Program-made: the position numbers and the translations under genes
Source of the DNA: JAGLTN01 sp023135255
Lineage (GTDB): Bacteria > Planctomycetota > Phycisphaerae > Sedimentisphaerales > Anaerobacaceae
DNA: 24,688 nt
Assembly: GCA_030639495.1 (NCBI GenBank)
Contig: DAOWCP010000031.1
Coordinates: 1-24,688, forward strand
Direction of reading: 5' to 3'
Notes under the pieces: generated by a model
Database searches by the model: none
Told to the model about the DNA's origin: nothing
What the model saw: the letters and a program-made list of their open reading frames with translations, nothing else
Part shown: one piece after another, positions 7,507 through 15,564 of the stretch
How positions within the stretch are numbered: the first letter of the stretch is position 1
How the letters are laid out: every line of letters starts with the position of its first letter

Positions 7507-8904
7507 CTATTTACCGTAGTACTTTTCTATTTCCTCATCGCTGAGCCGGTGAAGCTCCTCAGCTGGTAGGCTCTTTAAAACTTCCCATCCGATATCGAGA
7601 GTCTGCTCGATACTGCGGTCTTCATATTTGCCCTGAGAAACAAATTTCTGCTCAAATTCTTTTCCAAACTCAAGATAGTCATGGTCCAAAGGCGTCAATT
7701 CCTCTTCACCAATAACCGATGCAAGATTGCGCACATCTTTAACATAGCTGTAAGCCGCAAAAAGCTGACTTGCAAGATGAGGATGGTCTTCCCTGGTCAT
7801 ACCCTCACCGATTCCGTCTTTCATCAATCGAGAAAGCGAAGGCAGCCCCGCTACAGGAGGATAGATCCCTCTACCATTCATCTCCCTTTCAAACACAATT
7901 TGCCCCTCGGTAATATACCCCGACAAGTCAGGCACCGGATGAGAGATATCATCATTTGGCATTGTCAAAATTGGAAGCGATGTGATAGAGCCTTTTCGCC
8001 CTTTTATCATCCCGGAACGTTCATACAATTCTGCAAGGTCGGAATACAGATACCCCGGATAACCTTTTCGAGATGGTATTTCGCCACGAATAGTTGATAT
8101 TTCACGCAAGGACTCGCAATAATTCGTCATATCTGTCATAATGACCAGAACATGCATATCTTTATTAAACGCTAAATGTTCCGCAAGAGTAAGAGCTGTC
8201 CTTGGTGTGATTAATCGCTCAATTGAAGGAGCATCCGCAAGCGAAAGAAACAGTGCGACATTTTCGAGTACGCCGCTTTCCTCGAACGAGCTGATGAAAA
8301 AGCGGGCAACATCATGCTTAACACCCATCGCTGCAAAAACAACTGAAAATTCTTCCTGCGTTCCACGAATCTTTGCCTGTCTTGCGATCTGGGCGGCAAG
8401 TTCATTATGAGGAAGACCATTGCCCGAAAAAATAGGCAGTTTCTGACCTCGGATAAGTGTGTTCATACCATCGATAACAGAGATACCGGTTTGTATAAAA
8501 TCCCGTGGATATTGCCTTGCCATCGGATTGATAGCCATGCCGTTAACATTCAGCTCAACATCACTTTTCTGCGGAGGCCCGCCATCTATAGGCTGACCCA
8601 AACCGTTAAACACACGACCAAGCATCTCTTTGGAAACAGAAAGCTTAAGTGGTTCGCCGGAAAACTTCACTCTCGTACTCGGAAGATTAAGCCCCGAAGT
8701 ACCCTCAAAAACCTGCACTACCACAACATCTGTCGAGGATTCAAGCACGATCCCCAATCTGGTATGGCCCTGGTTGTCGATACATTCGATAAGCTCGTTA
8801 TATCCGATAGGGTGAGTTTTCTTTATAAAGATCAGGGGGCCGTCGATTTTGTCAACGCCGATATATTCCCTTCCTGATTCAAGGACTTTGTTCCTTTCAA
8901 GCAT
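7507..8904 (-). CDS. atpB: V/A-type ATP synthase subunit B (non-catalytic head)
   Basis: This 465-residue subunit alternates with A in the cytoplasmic hexameric head. It has an N-terminal beta-barrel (IDGPLIFIKKTHPIGYNELIE), GRVFNGLGQPIDGG, and FSGNGLPHNELAAQIARQAKI in place of a Walker A motif, as expected of the non-catalytic subunit. ITMPNDDISHPVPDLSGYIT is also typical. I chose the ATG at 8904: GGAGG lies 6 nt upstream and the protein then has the usual length. A longer frame from 8958 would add 18 residues read inside the A gene. The start overlaps the A stop by 8 nt, indicating coupling of the A:B pair. Confidence 0.95.
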   Translation of the reverse strand: MLERNKVLESGREYIGVDKIDGPLIFIKKTHPIGYNELIECIDNQGHTRLGIVLESSTDVVVVQVFEGTSGLNLPSTRVKFSGEPLKLSVSKEMLGRVFNGLGQPIDGGPPQKSDVELNVNGMAINPMARQYPRDFIQTGISVIDGMNTLIRGQKLPIFSGNGLPHNELAAQIARQAKIRGTQEEFSVVFAAMGVKHDVARFFISSFEESGVLENVALFLSLADAPSIERLITPRTALTLAEHLAFNKDMHVLVIMTDMTNYCESLREISTIRGEIPSRKGYPGYLYSDLAELYERSGMIKGRKGSITSLPILTMPNDDISHPVPDLSGYITEGQIVFEREMNGRGIYPPVAGLPSLSRLMKDGIGEGMTREDHPHLASQLFAAYSYVKDVRNLASVIGEEELTPLDHDYLEFGKEFEQKFVSQGKYEDRSIEQTLDIGWEVLKSLPAEELHRLSDEEIEKYYGK

Positions 8905-10669
8905 GTAATGCCTCCAGTTGATCCATTGAACGCTCCAAACGCGCTTGAATCTTATCAAAAAGGTCTAATTCATCATTGGGTATCGTAAACTTCATTTTAA
9001 TTATGTCCTGATACACTCTCATTTTTTTCAACTTAACAAGAGTTATACCATTTTTGATAGCTTCAGAACCAAGCTGCCAGTATGTAACTATAATGTGCAG
9101 CATTTTTGCCTGCTTTTGAACGGTCGAGAACATATCGATTTTATCGTAAGCATTCTGTTGAAGAAAAGCATTTTTAAATAACTTACATACTTCCAGAACA
9201 AACCTCTGAGTATCAGGCAACGCATCCGGGCCAACCAGCTTTACCACCTGCTGAAGGCGTACTTCCTTATGCAGCAGTCCCATTATTTCTAATCTGTCCA
9301 ATTGCCACTGCGAGCTGACGTGCTCCTCCCACCATGAAGACATCTCACTAATATACTCGCTGTAACTGTCAAGCCAGGAAATTGAAGGATAATGTCGCGC
9401 ATTAGCAAGGTTACGGTCAAGCGCCCAGAAACAGCGTATGAACCTCTTCGTATGCTGTGTTACCGGCTCCGAAAAATCACCGCCAGGCGGAGATACAGCC
9501 CCAATAATACTAACCGAACCTTCGCTCCCATTTAAATTTTCCATCATGCCCGCACGCTCATAAAAACTTGCGATCTTTGTCGGAAGGTACGCGGGAAAAC
9601 CTTCTTCCGCCGGCATCTCTTCCATCCTTCCGGAAAGCTCACGAAGAGCCTCTGCCCAGCGTGACGTCGAATCTGCCATAACCGCAACGTGATAACCCTG
9701 GTCCCTGAAATACTCCGCCATTGTTATTCCGGTATAAATACTTGCCTCGCGCGCGGATACCGGCATATTAGATGTATTGGCAATCAGGATCGTACGCTCC
9801 ATAAGAGAACGTCCGCTTCGTGGGTCTATCAACTGAGGAAATTCCGTAAGAACATCCGTTATCTCATTGCCCCGCTCGCCGCAGCCTATATATACGATAA
9901 TATCAGCATCGCACCACTTAGCCACCGCCTGCTGAGTCATTGTCTTACCGGTACCAAACCCACCCGGAATCGCAACCGTCCCTCCCTTGGCAACAGGGAA
10001 AAGAGTATCAATAACCCTTTGACCTGTGATCAGCGGAATATCAAGAGCAAGTCTGTTTTTGGAAGGCCTTTGTATTCGAATAGGCCACTCATGCATAAGG
10101 AAAAGCTCTTTGTTTTCCAAGCCGTCCCTATTCAATATCGCAATAGGTTCCTCTACTGTATAATCTCCCTCAGGCATGATCGATTCGATTACGCCTTTAT
10201 CCGCAGGGGAAACAAGTATCCTGTGAACAAAATTTTCTTTTTCCTGAACGCTGCCAAGAATCGCTCCAGCACCAACGGTATCACCCGCACGAACACAAGG
10301 AACAAAATGCCATTTCTTCTCTCTGTCCAAAGATGGAACTGATATCCCGCGACTAATATAAATATCAGACATTTCCCTGATCTTCTCAAGAGGCCTTTGG
10401 ATACCGTCATATATATTGCCGATCATTCCAGGCCCTAACTCAACAGAAAGCTGCATACCAGCACCATAAATAGGGTCGTACGGAGCAATACCCGTAGTAT
10501 CTTCATAAACCTGGATCACTGCACTATCTGCCTGGAGTTTAACTAGCTCACCCACAAGACGTTCTTCACCGACACGAACAAGCTCGAACATCTCTGCATC
10601 AGTAATCCCCATGGCCTCTATTACAGGTCCATTGACGCGTTTAACCTGGCCTATAATCCTGTCTTTCAT
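8897..10669 (-). CDS. atpA: V/A-type ATP synthase subunit A (catalytic head)
   Basis: The catalytic ATP-hydrolysing or synthesising subunit has about 590 residues, the normal size. In numbering from an upstream TTG at 10675, the Walker A loop GGFGTGKT is at 238-245 and GERGNE at 266-271. MADSTSRWAEALRE is the A-type signature, and the bulge (non-homologous) domain unique to A subunits lies at about 110-190. I prefer the ATG at 10669: it follows the E stop by 2 nt with AGAGAAG about 7 nt upstream, whereas the TTG would sit on the ribosome binding site. It is coupled on both sides (E before, B after). Confidence 0.96.
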   Translation of the reverse strand: MKDRIIGQVKRVNGPVIEAMGITDAEMFELVRVGEERLVGELVKLQADSAVIQVYEDTTGIAPYDPIYGAGMQLSVELGPGMIGNIYDGIQRPLEKIREMSDIYISRGISVPSLDREKKWHFVPCVRAGDTVGAGAILGSVQEKENFVHRILVSPADKGVIESIMPEGDYTVEEPIAILNRDGLENKELFLMHEWPIRIQRPSKNRLALDIPLITGQRVIDTLFPVAKGGTVAIPGGFGTGKTMTQQAVAKWCDADIIVYIGCGERGNEITDVLTEFPQLIDPRSGRSLMERTILIANTSNMPVSAREASIYTGITMAEYFRDQGYHVAVMADSTSRWAEALRELSGRMEEMPAEEGFPAYLPTKIASFYERAGMMENLNGSEGSVSIIGAVSPPGGDFSEPVTQHTKRFIRCFWALDRNLANARHYPSISWLDSYSEYISEMSSWWEEHVSSQWQLDRLEIMGLLHKEVRLQQVVKLVGPDALPDTQRFVLEVCKLFKNAFLQQNAYDKIDMFSTVQKQAKMLHIIVTYWQLGSEAIKNGITLVKLKKMRVYQDIIKMKFTIPNDELDLFDKIQARLERSMDQLEALHA

Positions 10670-10671
10670 AA

Positions 10672-11319
10672 TCAATCTTCTCTATCATTGTTAAACAAAT
10701 TGTCATCTAATAAATTTCTGATTATACGTTCTTGCCGCATAATTCGGGTTTTCATCTGGTTATTGTAAGCTGTTCGACCATCAGACGAGACAAGAACAAC
10801 ACCCTGGTCTTTCAAGGGCTGCGACTGCGACAACTCCAATTCAACCTGATTGTTATTATATGCCTGCACCTTGTCTTTGACATCCGAAATCAACTGCTCG
10901 TCTATAAGCTGCCTTTCCCGCTGCGATGCATTGATCTCAGCCGACTCTGCGCCAAGACCGATAGCTGCCTCAGTTAACCAGTCTATAAGAAAATCACGAT
11001 AGGCCTCTGCCGCCATCTGCGCTTCTATCTTTTTCTCCACCCGATTAATAATTTCCTTAACGACCTCATTTCTGACTTTCAACTTTCGGCGTTTAACCTC
11101 AAGACCGACACTTGATGTGATTTTCCTTTTTACAATTTCTGCCTTTTCCTGAGCCTGCTTGCGAGCATCATTCAATATAGACTCGATCCTCTTCTCAGCA
11201 TATATTTTTTTCTCAGCTATCTGCTTTTTGGCATCATCAATGATCTGCTGTTTTTCAGCCCGAATATCAGCCTCGATACCGGACAGCAGTTCTTGTTTAC
11301 CATTTTCCAACGATTCCAT
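10672..11319 (-). CDS. atpE: V/A-type ATP synthase subunit E (peripheral stalk)
   Basis: The 215-residue subunit E pairs with H/G as the peripheral stator. The N-terminal half is a long charged helix rich in Lys, Glu, Ala and Arg (IRAEKQQIIDDAKKQIAEKK), predicted as coiled coil. The C-terminal half is the globular domain that binds the head, ending with GVVLVSSDGRTAYNNQMKTR, typical of E subunits. Length is normal. Only a weak purine-rich ribosome site precedes the ATG. A T8A7 tract lies in the 44-nt gap after the F gene. In many A/V-type operons E follows K; here it lies between F and A. Confidence 0.92.
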   Translation of the reverse strand: MESLENGKQELLSGIEADIRAEKQQIIDDAKKQIAEKKIYAEKRIESILNDARKQAQEKAEIVKRKITSSVGLEVKRRKLKVRNEVVKEIINRVEKKIEAQMAAEAYRDFLIDWLTEAAIGLGAESAEINASQRERQLIDEQLISDVKDKVQAYNNNQVELELSQSQPLKDQGVVLVSSDGRTAYNNQMKTRIMRQERIIRNLLDDNLFNNDRED

Positions 11320-11363
11320 AGATCAATGCTTTCTTTGAATCTCTTTTTTTAAAAAAAACAATA

Positions 11364-11669
11364 TCAAAGTTTAATTCCAATAGCTGTATTCACCATCTCT
11401 TTAATTCCAGGCCTGTCGGGTTTGCCTCCATGCCTGTCGGGGATTTCCACAACTAACGGAAAACTCTCTGCAAACAAATACTTGTCAACAACGCTGCGCA
11501 TCATATCCGCAACACGCTCGGTCACTATCACAATACCGGTTTGGCGATCTTCAATTACAGACCGAAACGCTCGGCGTGCTTCATCGGGCGTTGTAGCGAC
11601 CTTACCGGTCACACCTACGATCCCGAAACCAAGAACCGTTTCTTCATCGCCTATGATAACATATTTCAT
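11364..11669 (-). CDS. atpF: V/A-type ATP synthase subunit F
   Basis: The 101-residue subunit sits on the D shaft and modulates activity. It opens with MKYVIIGDEETVLGFGIVG, the family's Rossmann-like first strand and glycine turn. TGIVIVTERVADMMRSVVD and FPLVVEIPDRHG are the following conserved pieces. It begins 7 nt after the K stop, so it is probably translationally coupled. Length and motifs are normal; this is the A/V-type F (NtpG), unrelated to F-type subunit b. Confidence 0.93.
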   Translation of the reverse strand: MKYVIIGDEETVLGFGIVGVTGKVATTPDEARRAFRSVIEDRQTGIVIVTERVADMMRSVVDKYLFAESFPLVVEIPDRHGGKPDRPGIKEMVNTAIGIKL

Positions 11670-11676
11670 TTTGGCA

Positions 11677-12060
11677 CTATACCTTACCGAGTATCATCAA
11701 AGCCGTTATAAATCCAAATACAACAATACCCTCTGCAAGAGCGACAAAGATCAATGCCTGTCCTGCGATCTGAGGTTTTTCCGCAATCGCGCCCATAGCT
11801 GCGGCACCTACATGTGATATCGCGATACCAGCTCCTATCGCACCAAGACCAAAGGCTACAGAAGCAGCGATAAGAGCAAATTTCAATCCTTCAACTTCAA
11901 CGCTTGTCAGTTTTGCGTCAGTCGTAACACTACCGTCGTCACTCGATGCCTCTGCAAAAGCATTCGTACAGAATACCGATCCGATAATAGCCATCACTGC
12001 ACAAAGCACAATAACACTCAATTTAATTTGAGTTTTCAGTTTCTCTTCTGGTCTATCCAC
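11677..12060 (-). CDS. atpK: V/A-type ATP synthase subunit K (membrane rotor) with an N-terminal signal-like extension
   Basis: Rotor proteolipid of 127 aa starting at GTG 12060 with AAGGAAG upstream. Residues 58-127 form one two-helix hairpin with the glycine-rich first helix, the loop AIAEKP (91-96) and the ion-carrying Glu110 in ALAEGIVVFG. Many bacterial V-type K subunits are fused double hairpins of about 155 residues, so this is the single-hairpin type. Residues 13-36 are a hydrophobic stretch ending in NAFA/EA, like a signal peptide, then an acidic linker (SSDDGSVTTD). The extension may be cleaved or remain as a third helix. The residues equivalent to Gln32 and Ser66 of the Na+-binding Ilyobacter rotor are Ile and Gly in my alignment by eye, favouring protons; this is inference. 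Confidence 0.9.
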   Translation of the reverse strand: MDRPEEKLKTQIKLSVIVLCAVMAIIGSVFCTNAFAEASSDDGSVTTDAKLTSVEVEGLKFALIAASVAFGLGAIGAGIAISHVGAAAMGAIAEKPQIAGQALIFVALAEGIVVFGFITALMILGKV

Positions 12061-12081
12061 AGTTTCACTTCCTTTCTTATT

Positions 12082-14088
12082 TTAATTCTTGCTGTTTAAT
12101 GATATTGGTGTATACAATTCACCCGTTCCATGAAAGAACTTCGTGAAAAATTCATAGTAACTGAGCCTTAAAGCCTGGATTCCCGCCGTCAGCCCTTCCA
12201 GGCCAATAACAAGAATATTTCCAAGCACTAAAATCGCTATAGATCCGATCCCTGAGGTCATCTCAGCAAGTGAGAAAAAAGACATCATCAGGCAAACATG
12301 AGCAATGCCAAGCCCGGCGACTCGCATAAAAGACAATGTGTTAGAAAGATAACCGCTGAATATTTCTAAAAGTTCAACGACCCAACACATCAAAAAATTC
12401 ATTATCATAATAGGCCCAAACTTCTCGCCAGGTTGTCTGTGTTTAAAAAAGTGGTAAGGCTCCTTTATGAAAAGCAATATCGAAGGCACACCAACAAGCA
12501 AAAACAAAACGTTGCCACCAGGAAACATCTTATAGCCATGCAATACATAATAAAATGCGATATATGTTCCGCCTCCATAGATCCATCCGCCGAAAATCCC
12601 CCCCTTATCAAAGAACAGCTCACTCCATTTTCTGCTGCGGATCATATTGACCCAGTTAAAGAGCAATCCTAAAGTAATAACCATAATACCAAAATATATT
12701 GTGATTGCCAAAATACTATAAACATCTTTGATCATGGAGCTTCCACTACTATGGCCTGCCACAACCCCATGGAAATCAAACCAGATCGGTTTGAAAATAG
12801 TCATACCAAAAAATGATCCGAAAAGCCCGCCGAAAACAACTGAAGAAAAACCACACCACACAATAAGCCAGCTTAGATTATACATACCTCTCTTCTGCTG
12901 GTTATTGCGTAAAGAATACGCACTCAGAAAACCCAACATCACTAAAACCAACCCCTGCCCGATATCAGCGAACATCAGCCCGAACATAGAAAGATAAACA
13001 GGCATCACAAAAGCAGTCGGATCGATCGTGCCGTACTTTGGAATACCGAAATTACTAACCAGCATCTGGAAAGGCTCAAGAAACTTCGGGTTTTTCAGCT
13101 GAACCGGAACGCCGTCACCAATTGTTGTCTTACTGCCGGCACCGTTGAATTCCAGATAACAATGCCCCTGGCAAGCCTCCGTAATCACCTTCGTCAACTG
13201 CGCTTTCCTGGATACCGGCAGCCAACCCGTAAAAACAATCGTCCGGGAAGACGGTTCAAAATTAATCTGAATCCTGTTAAACAGTTCACTCACCCACAGG
13301 TTAACCCACGTCGCTTGCAGGCGTTCTACTTCAGACTTAATTATATTTTTCGCTTTAGTTTCGAGTTCTTTCTGTTCGACACTTAACTTTTCCAGCTTTG
13401 TCGATATTTCCTCGAAAACATTCTTGTTAACCGAATGCATCTGGTTTGACAATTCAACTTCACTCCAGCCTGCCTTTGCGAGCACCTTGTTAATTTCAGA
13501 CTTGTCTCTCTTCATCGAGATCAAAAAACGATGAGCCATATCACCATCGATCGCCACCGCTGCGGAAAAAGACAGAAAATCTTTCAAACCGTTTTCAAGC
13601 TGTTTCAGATTAGATGCCGGCAGTTTTCCGATCTGCATCGAAATCAGTGCGCTTTTTGATGCCAGCTTTAAATCTGAAAAATCCCTTCCGTAAAGCTCCA
13701 TCTGACGCTTAATATCCTCAAGCTTTAGTATCTCCTGATGTATTACTCTCTGTTTGTCACGCACCCCTTCTCGCTGTGCTGCGATTTGGTTAAGAAGATT
13801 ATCTTCCTTTTTAATGTCAACACGAACACGATTGTTAATATCCGCATCTTCAGGAACCGAAGGAATAATACCAGCGGTATGAAGAAAACCTTCGATACGT
13901 TTTCTTAACTCAGATACCTCCGCCAAACGATCCTGATCAGCTGACGCACCATCCGGGCTTTTACTTTCGTACTCTGAAGTTTTTACGAACTGCATGCACC
14001 CTTCGCGAAGCAACGCTTCTGTCAATCGCTGAGAATCCCTTCCCAATGCAACACCAAACAACTGTACCATTTCCGTGGTAAACATCAT
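12082..14088 (-). CDS. atpI: V/A-type ATP synthase subunit I (stator membrane subunit a)
   Basis: The 668-residue subunit has a cytoplasmic N-terminal half with long coiled coils (about 60-130 and 230-270). The C-terminal half has multiple membrane helices from about residue 350 (PVYLSMFGLMFADIGQGLVLV onward). The essential arginine that faces the rotor is Arg641 in ALRLSYYEFFTKFF. MFADIGQG and LSFMRVAGLGIAHV are conserved channel segments. Length matches the family. The ATG at 14088 overlaps the C stop (ATGA); a second ATG follows directly. K starts 21 nt downstream. Confidence 0.95.
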   Translation of the reverse strand: MMFTTEMVQLFGVALGRDSQRLTEALLREGCMQFVKTSEYESKSPDGASADQDRLAEVSELRKRIEGFLHTAGIIPSVPEDADINNRVRVDIKKEDNLLNQIAAQREGVRDKQRVIHQEILKLEDIKRQMELYGRDFSDLKLASKSALISMQIGKLPASNLKQLENGLKDFLSFSAAVAIDGDMAHRFLISMKRDKSEINKVLAKAGWSEVELSNQMHSVNKNVFEEISTKLEKLSVEQKELETKAKNIIKSEVERLQATWVNLWVSELFNRIQINFEPSSRTIVFTGWLPVSRKAQLTKVITEACQGHCYLEFNGAGSKTTIGDGVPVQLKNPKFLEPFQMLVSNFGIPKYGTIDPTAFVMPVYLSMFGLMFADIGQGLVLVMLGFLSAYSLRNNQQKRGMYNLSWLIVWCGFSSVVFGGLFGSFFGMTIFKPIWFDFHGVVAGHSSGSSMIKDVYSILAITIYFGIMVITLGLLFNWVNMIRSRKWSELFFDKGGIFGGWIYGGGTYIAFYYVLHGYKMFPGGNVLFLLVGVPSILLFIKEPYHFFKHRQPGEKFGPIMIMNFLMCWVVELLEIFSGYLSNTLSFMRVAGLGIAHVCLMMSFFSLAEMTSGIGSIAILVLGNILVIGLEGLTAGIQALRLSYYEFFTKFFHGTGELYTPISLNSKN

Positions 14089-15152
14089 ATCATGCTCTCG
14101 ATTCGTTCCTGTTCAATACCATATTGTTTCGCGTTTAAAATCATCCTGATTTTTTTCAACTCTTCCTGCTTTAATATAAAATATGAAAATATAATTCCTA
14201 TTGTAAACGGATAACCGGCAAGAATCTTTTGAACTTCGTGTTTAGTTATCCCCTGGAGCATCTGGCGAATAAGAAGCAGCCGGGAAACATTATCAGAAGT
14301 CTCAGAGCCAAGCAATGCTGACAAACCGGGATACTTGGTTTTGATCAAACCCTGAAGTATATATTCAACATTATGCGCACTATACAATTGCCCTATCATA
14401 TCTTTTTTTAGATTTAAACCACCAGGTACAATAGTAGCCATAACTTCATCAAGCCCCAGACCATAAAAGCTCTTCAACCTGATAATCCAGTTTATATTCT
14501 GCAGATCGATCTCAACTCCTGTCAGCCTGACCGCAATGTCACGATCTTTTTTATCCAGCTTATTAATACACTTGATAAGATTATCATAGTAAAAATGGTC
14601 AAACGCGATCTCCATCCGATAAAGGGACCCCCTTGACTCAACGGTATGGTAATATTTTTTGATTATTTGACAATAAGGCGTCCCTTCACAAACACCGACT
14701 ATCTCGTCAAAGCTGTCAGCATTAACAATAATATCGATCGGTATATCGTGAATGATACGATCATACAATACATAATGCACGCCGGCATCTATCGACCGCT
14801 TACGTATTTTTCTGTCAAAATAAAGTCTGATAGCATTTTTAAGATTGTCAACCTCGAACTGATAAAGCAACGCCTCGATAAGCTCAGCAGAACTGCCACT
14901 AAGATACTTCCGGACATCTCTATAAATCTCAATTTCATCTTTCAACAGCTCAAGCTCTGCCTGTTTTATATCACCTGTACTTGAGTACACTTCCTCAAGG
15001 TCTGCAAAAGAAGTATCCCGCAGAGCTGCCAGCGCTTCTTCAAGGCCGTGGGATTTAGCCAATTCGTGAAATAATTCATCAGGCAGGATCTTACTTATTC
15101 GCCCGCGAAGCTTTGCGTTAATGAACGAGTATTTTGACAATGCTCCTGCCAT
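14085..15152 (-). CDS. atpC: V/A-type ATP synthase subunit C (rotor cap, d-like)
   Basis: Subunit C (355 aa, normal size) is a funnel-shaped, mostly helical protein linking the D/F shaft to the K ring. It begins MAGALSKYSFINAKLRGRISKIL and contains the triple pseudo-repeat of helices, for example QFEVDNLKNAIRLYFDRK and EIDLQNINWIIRLKSFYG. These conserved DxxNLKxxxR-type segments identify the family. The ATG at 15152 overlaps the H stop as TGATG. A TTG one codon earlier is less likely. Its place second in the operon, before I, differs from the common order in which C follows E. Confidence 0.93.
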   Translation of the reverse strand: MAGALSKYSFINAKLRGRISKILPDELFHELAKSHGLEEALAALRDTSFADLEEVYSSTGDIKQAELELLKDEIEIYRDVRKYLSGSSAELIEALLYQFEVDNLKNAIRLYFDRKIRKRSIDAGVHYVLYDRIIHDIPIDIIVNADSFDEIVGVCEGTPYCQIIKKYYHTVESRGSLYRMEIAFDHFYYDNLIKCINKLDKKDRDIAVRLTGVEIDLQNINWIIRLKSFYGLGLDEVMATIVPGGLNLKKDMIGQLYSAHNVEYILQGLIKTKYPGLSALLGSETSDNVSRLLLIRQMLQGITKHEVQKILAGYPFTIGIIFSYFILKQEELKKIRMILNAKQYGIEQERIESMI

Positions 15153-15484
15153 CAATCAGATTCCCTTTCACCGCCACCACTCAAAACGATACCTGCGATA
15201 TCATCGATCAGCCCGTCTATTTTACCCGCATTTTCGCTTAAAAAAGCCTCTTTCCCCTGCTCAGCATCCCTAAGCTTTTCTTCCCGGTAACGCTCAGCCT
15301 CTGTTTTTGCGTCCTCAACCGTCGATTGTATAAGCTCTCTGGCCTGGATATTGGCACTATTAACCCGCTCAGCCACCTCTTTTTCAGCAGCCAAACGCAT
15401 TTCAGAAGCCTCATTTCGTGCCTGTTTGAGTTCTAAGCCAACTTTTTCTTCAACTTCAAGCACTTCTTCGATTATCTTCTTCAT
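15152..15484 (-). CDS. atpH: V/A-type ATP synthase subunit H/G (peripheral stalk helix)
   Basis: This 110-residue, almost entirely helical charged protein (KIIEEVLEVEEKVGLELKQ, then EASEMRLAAEKEVAER) matches the stalk subunit that pairs with E to form the stator coiled coil. Low complexity makes homology weak, but being the first gene of an A/V-type operon is the usual place for it. AAGG lies 8 nt before the ATG. The promoter at 15532-15559 reads into it. It should be cytoplasmic and membrane-proximal. Confidence 0.85.
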   Translation of the reverse strand: MKKIIEEVLEVEEKVGLELKQARNEASEMRLAAEKEVAERVNSANIQARELIQSTVEDAKTEAERYREEKLRDAEQGKEAFLSENAGKIDGLIDDIAGIVLSGGGERESD

Positions 15485-15531
15485 TAAACGTACCTTAATA
15501 TAGAAGAAATAATAAAATTAATATCCTCGCA

Positions 15532-15559
15532 AGTATACAGAATATCCCAGACTTGTCCA
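15532..15559 (-). promoter_or_regulatory. Sigma70-type promoter of the V/A-ATPase operon
   Basis: On the minus strand TGGACA (15559-15554), 16 nt, then TATACT (15537-15532). Each hexamer is one mismatch from consensus. The transcript start would be near 15525, giving a leader of about 40 nt before atpH. It lies immediately after the GH16 stop codon, so the ATPase operon need not depend on GH16 transcription. Confidence 0.6.
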
Positions 15560-15564
15560 GAGAC

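Noticed and set aside
11342..11358. T8A7-like tract between atpF and atpE as a terminator
   Set aside because: It has no GC stem and lies within a tightly packed operon; more likely simple low-complexity sequence.
11677..12060. Sodium specificity of the ATPase rotor
   Set aside because: Residues equivalent to the Na+-ligand Gln and Ser are not seen in a by-eye alignment; without modelling the ion cannot be decided, so no Na+ claim is made.
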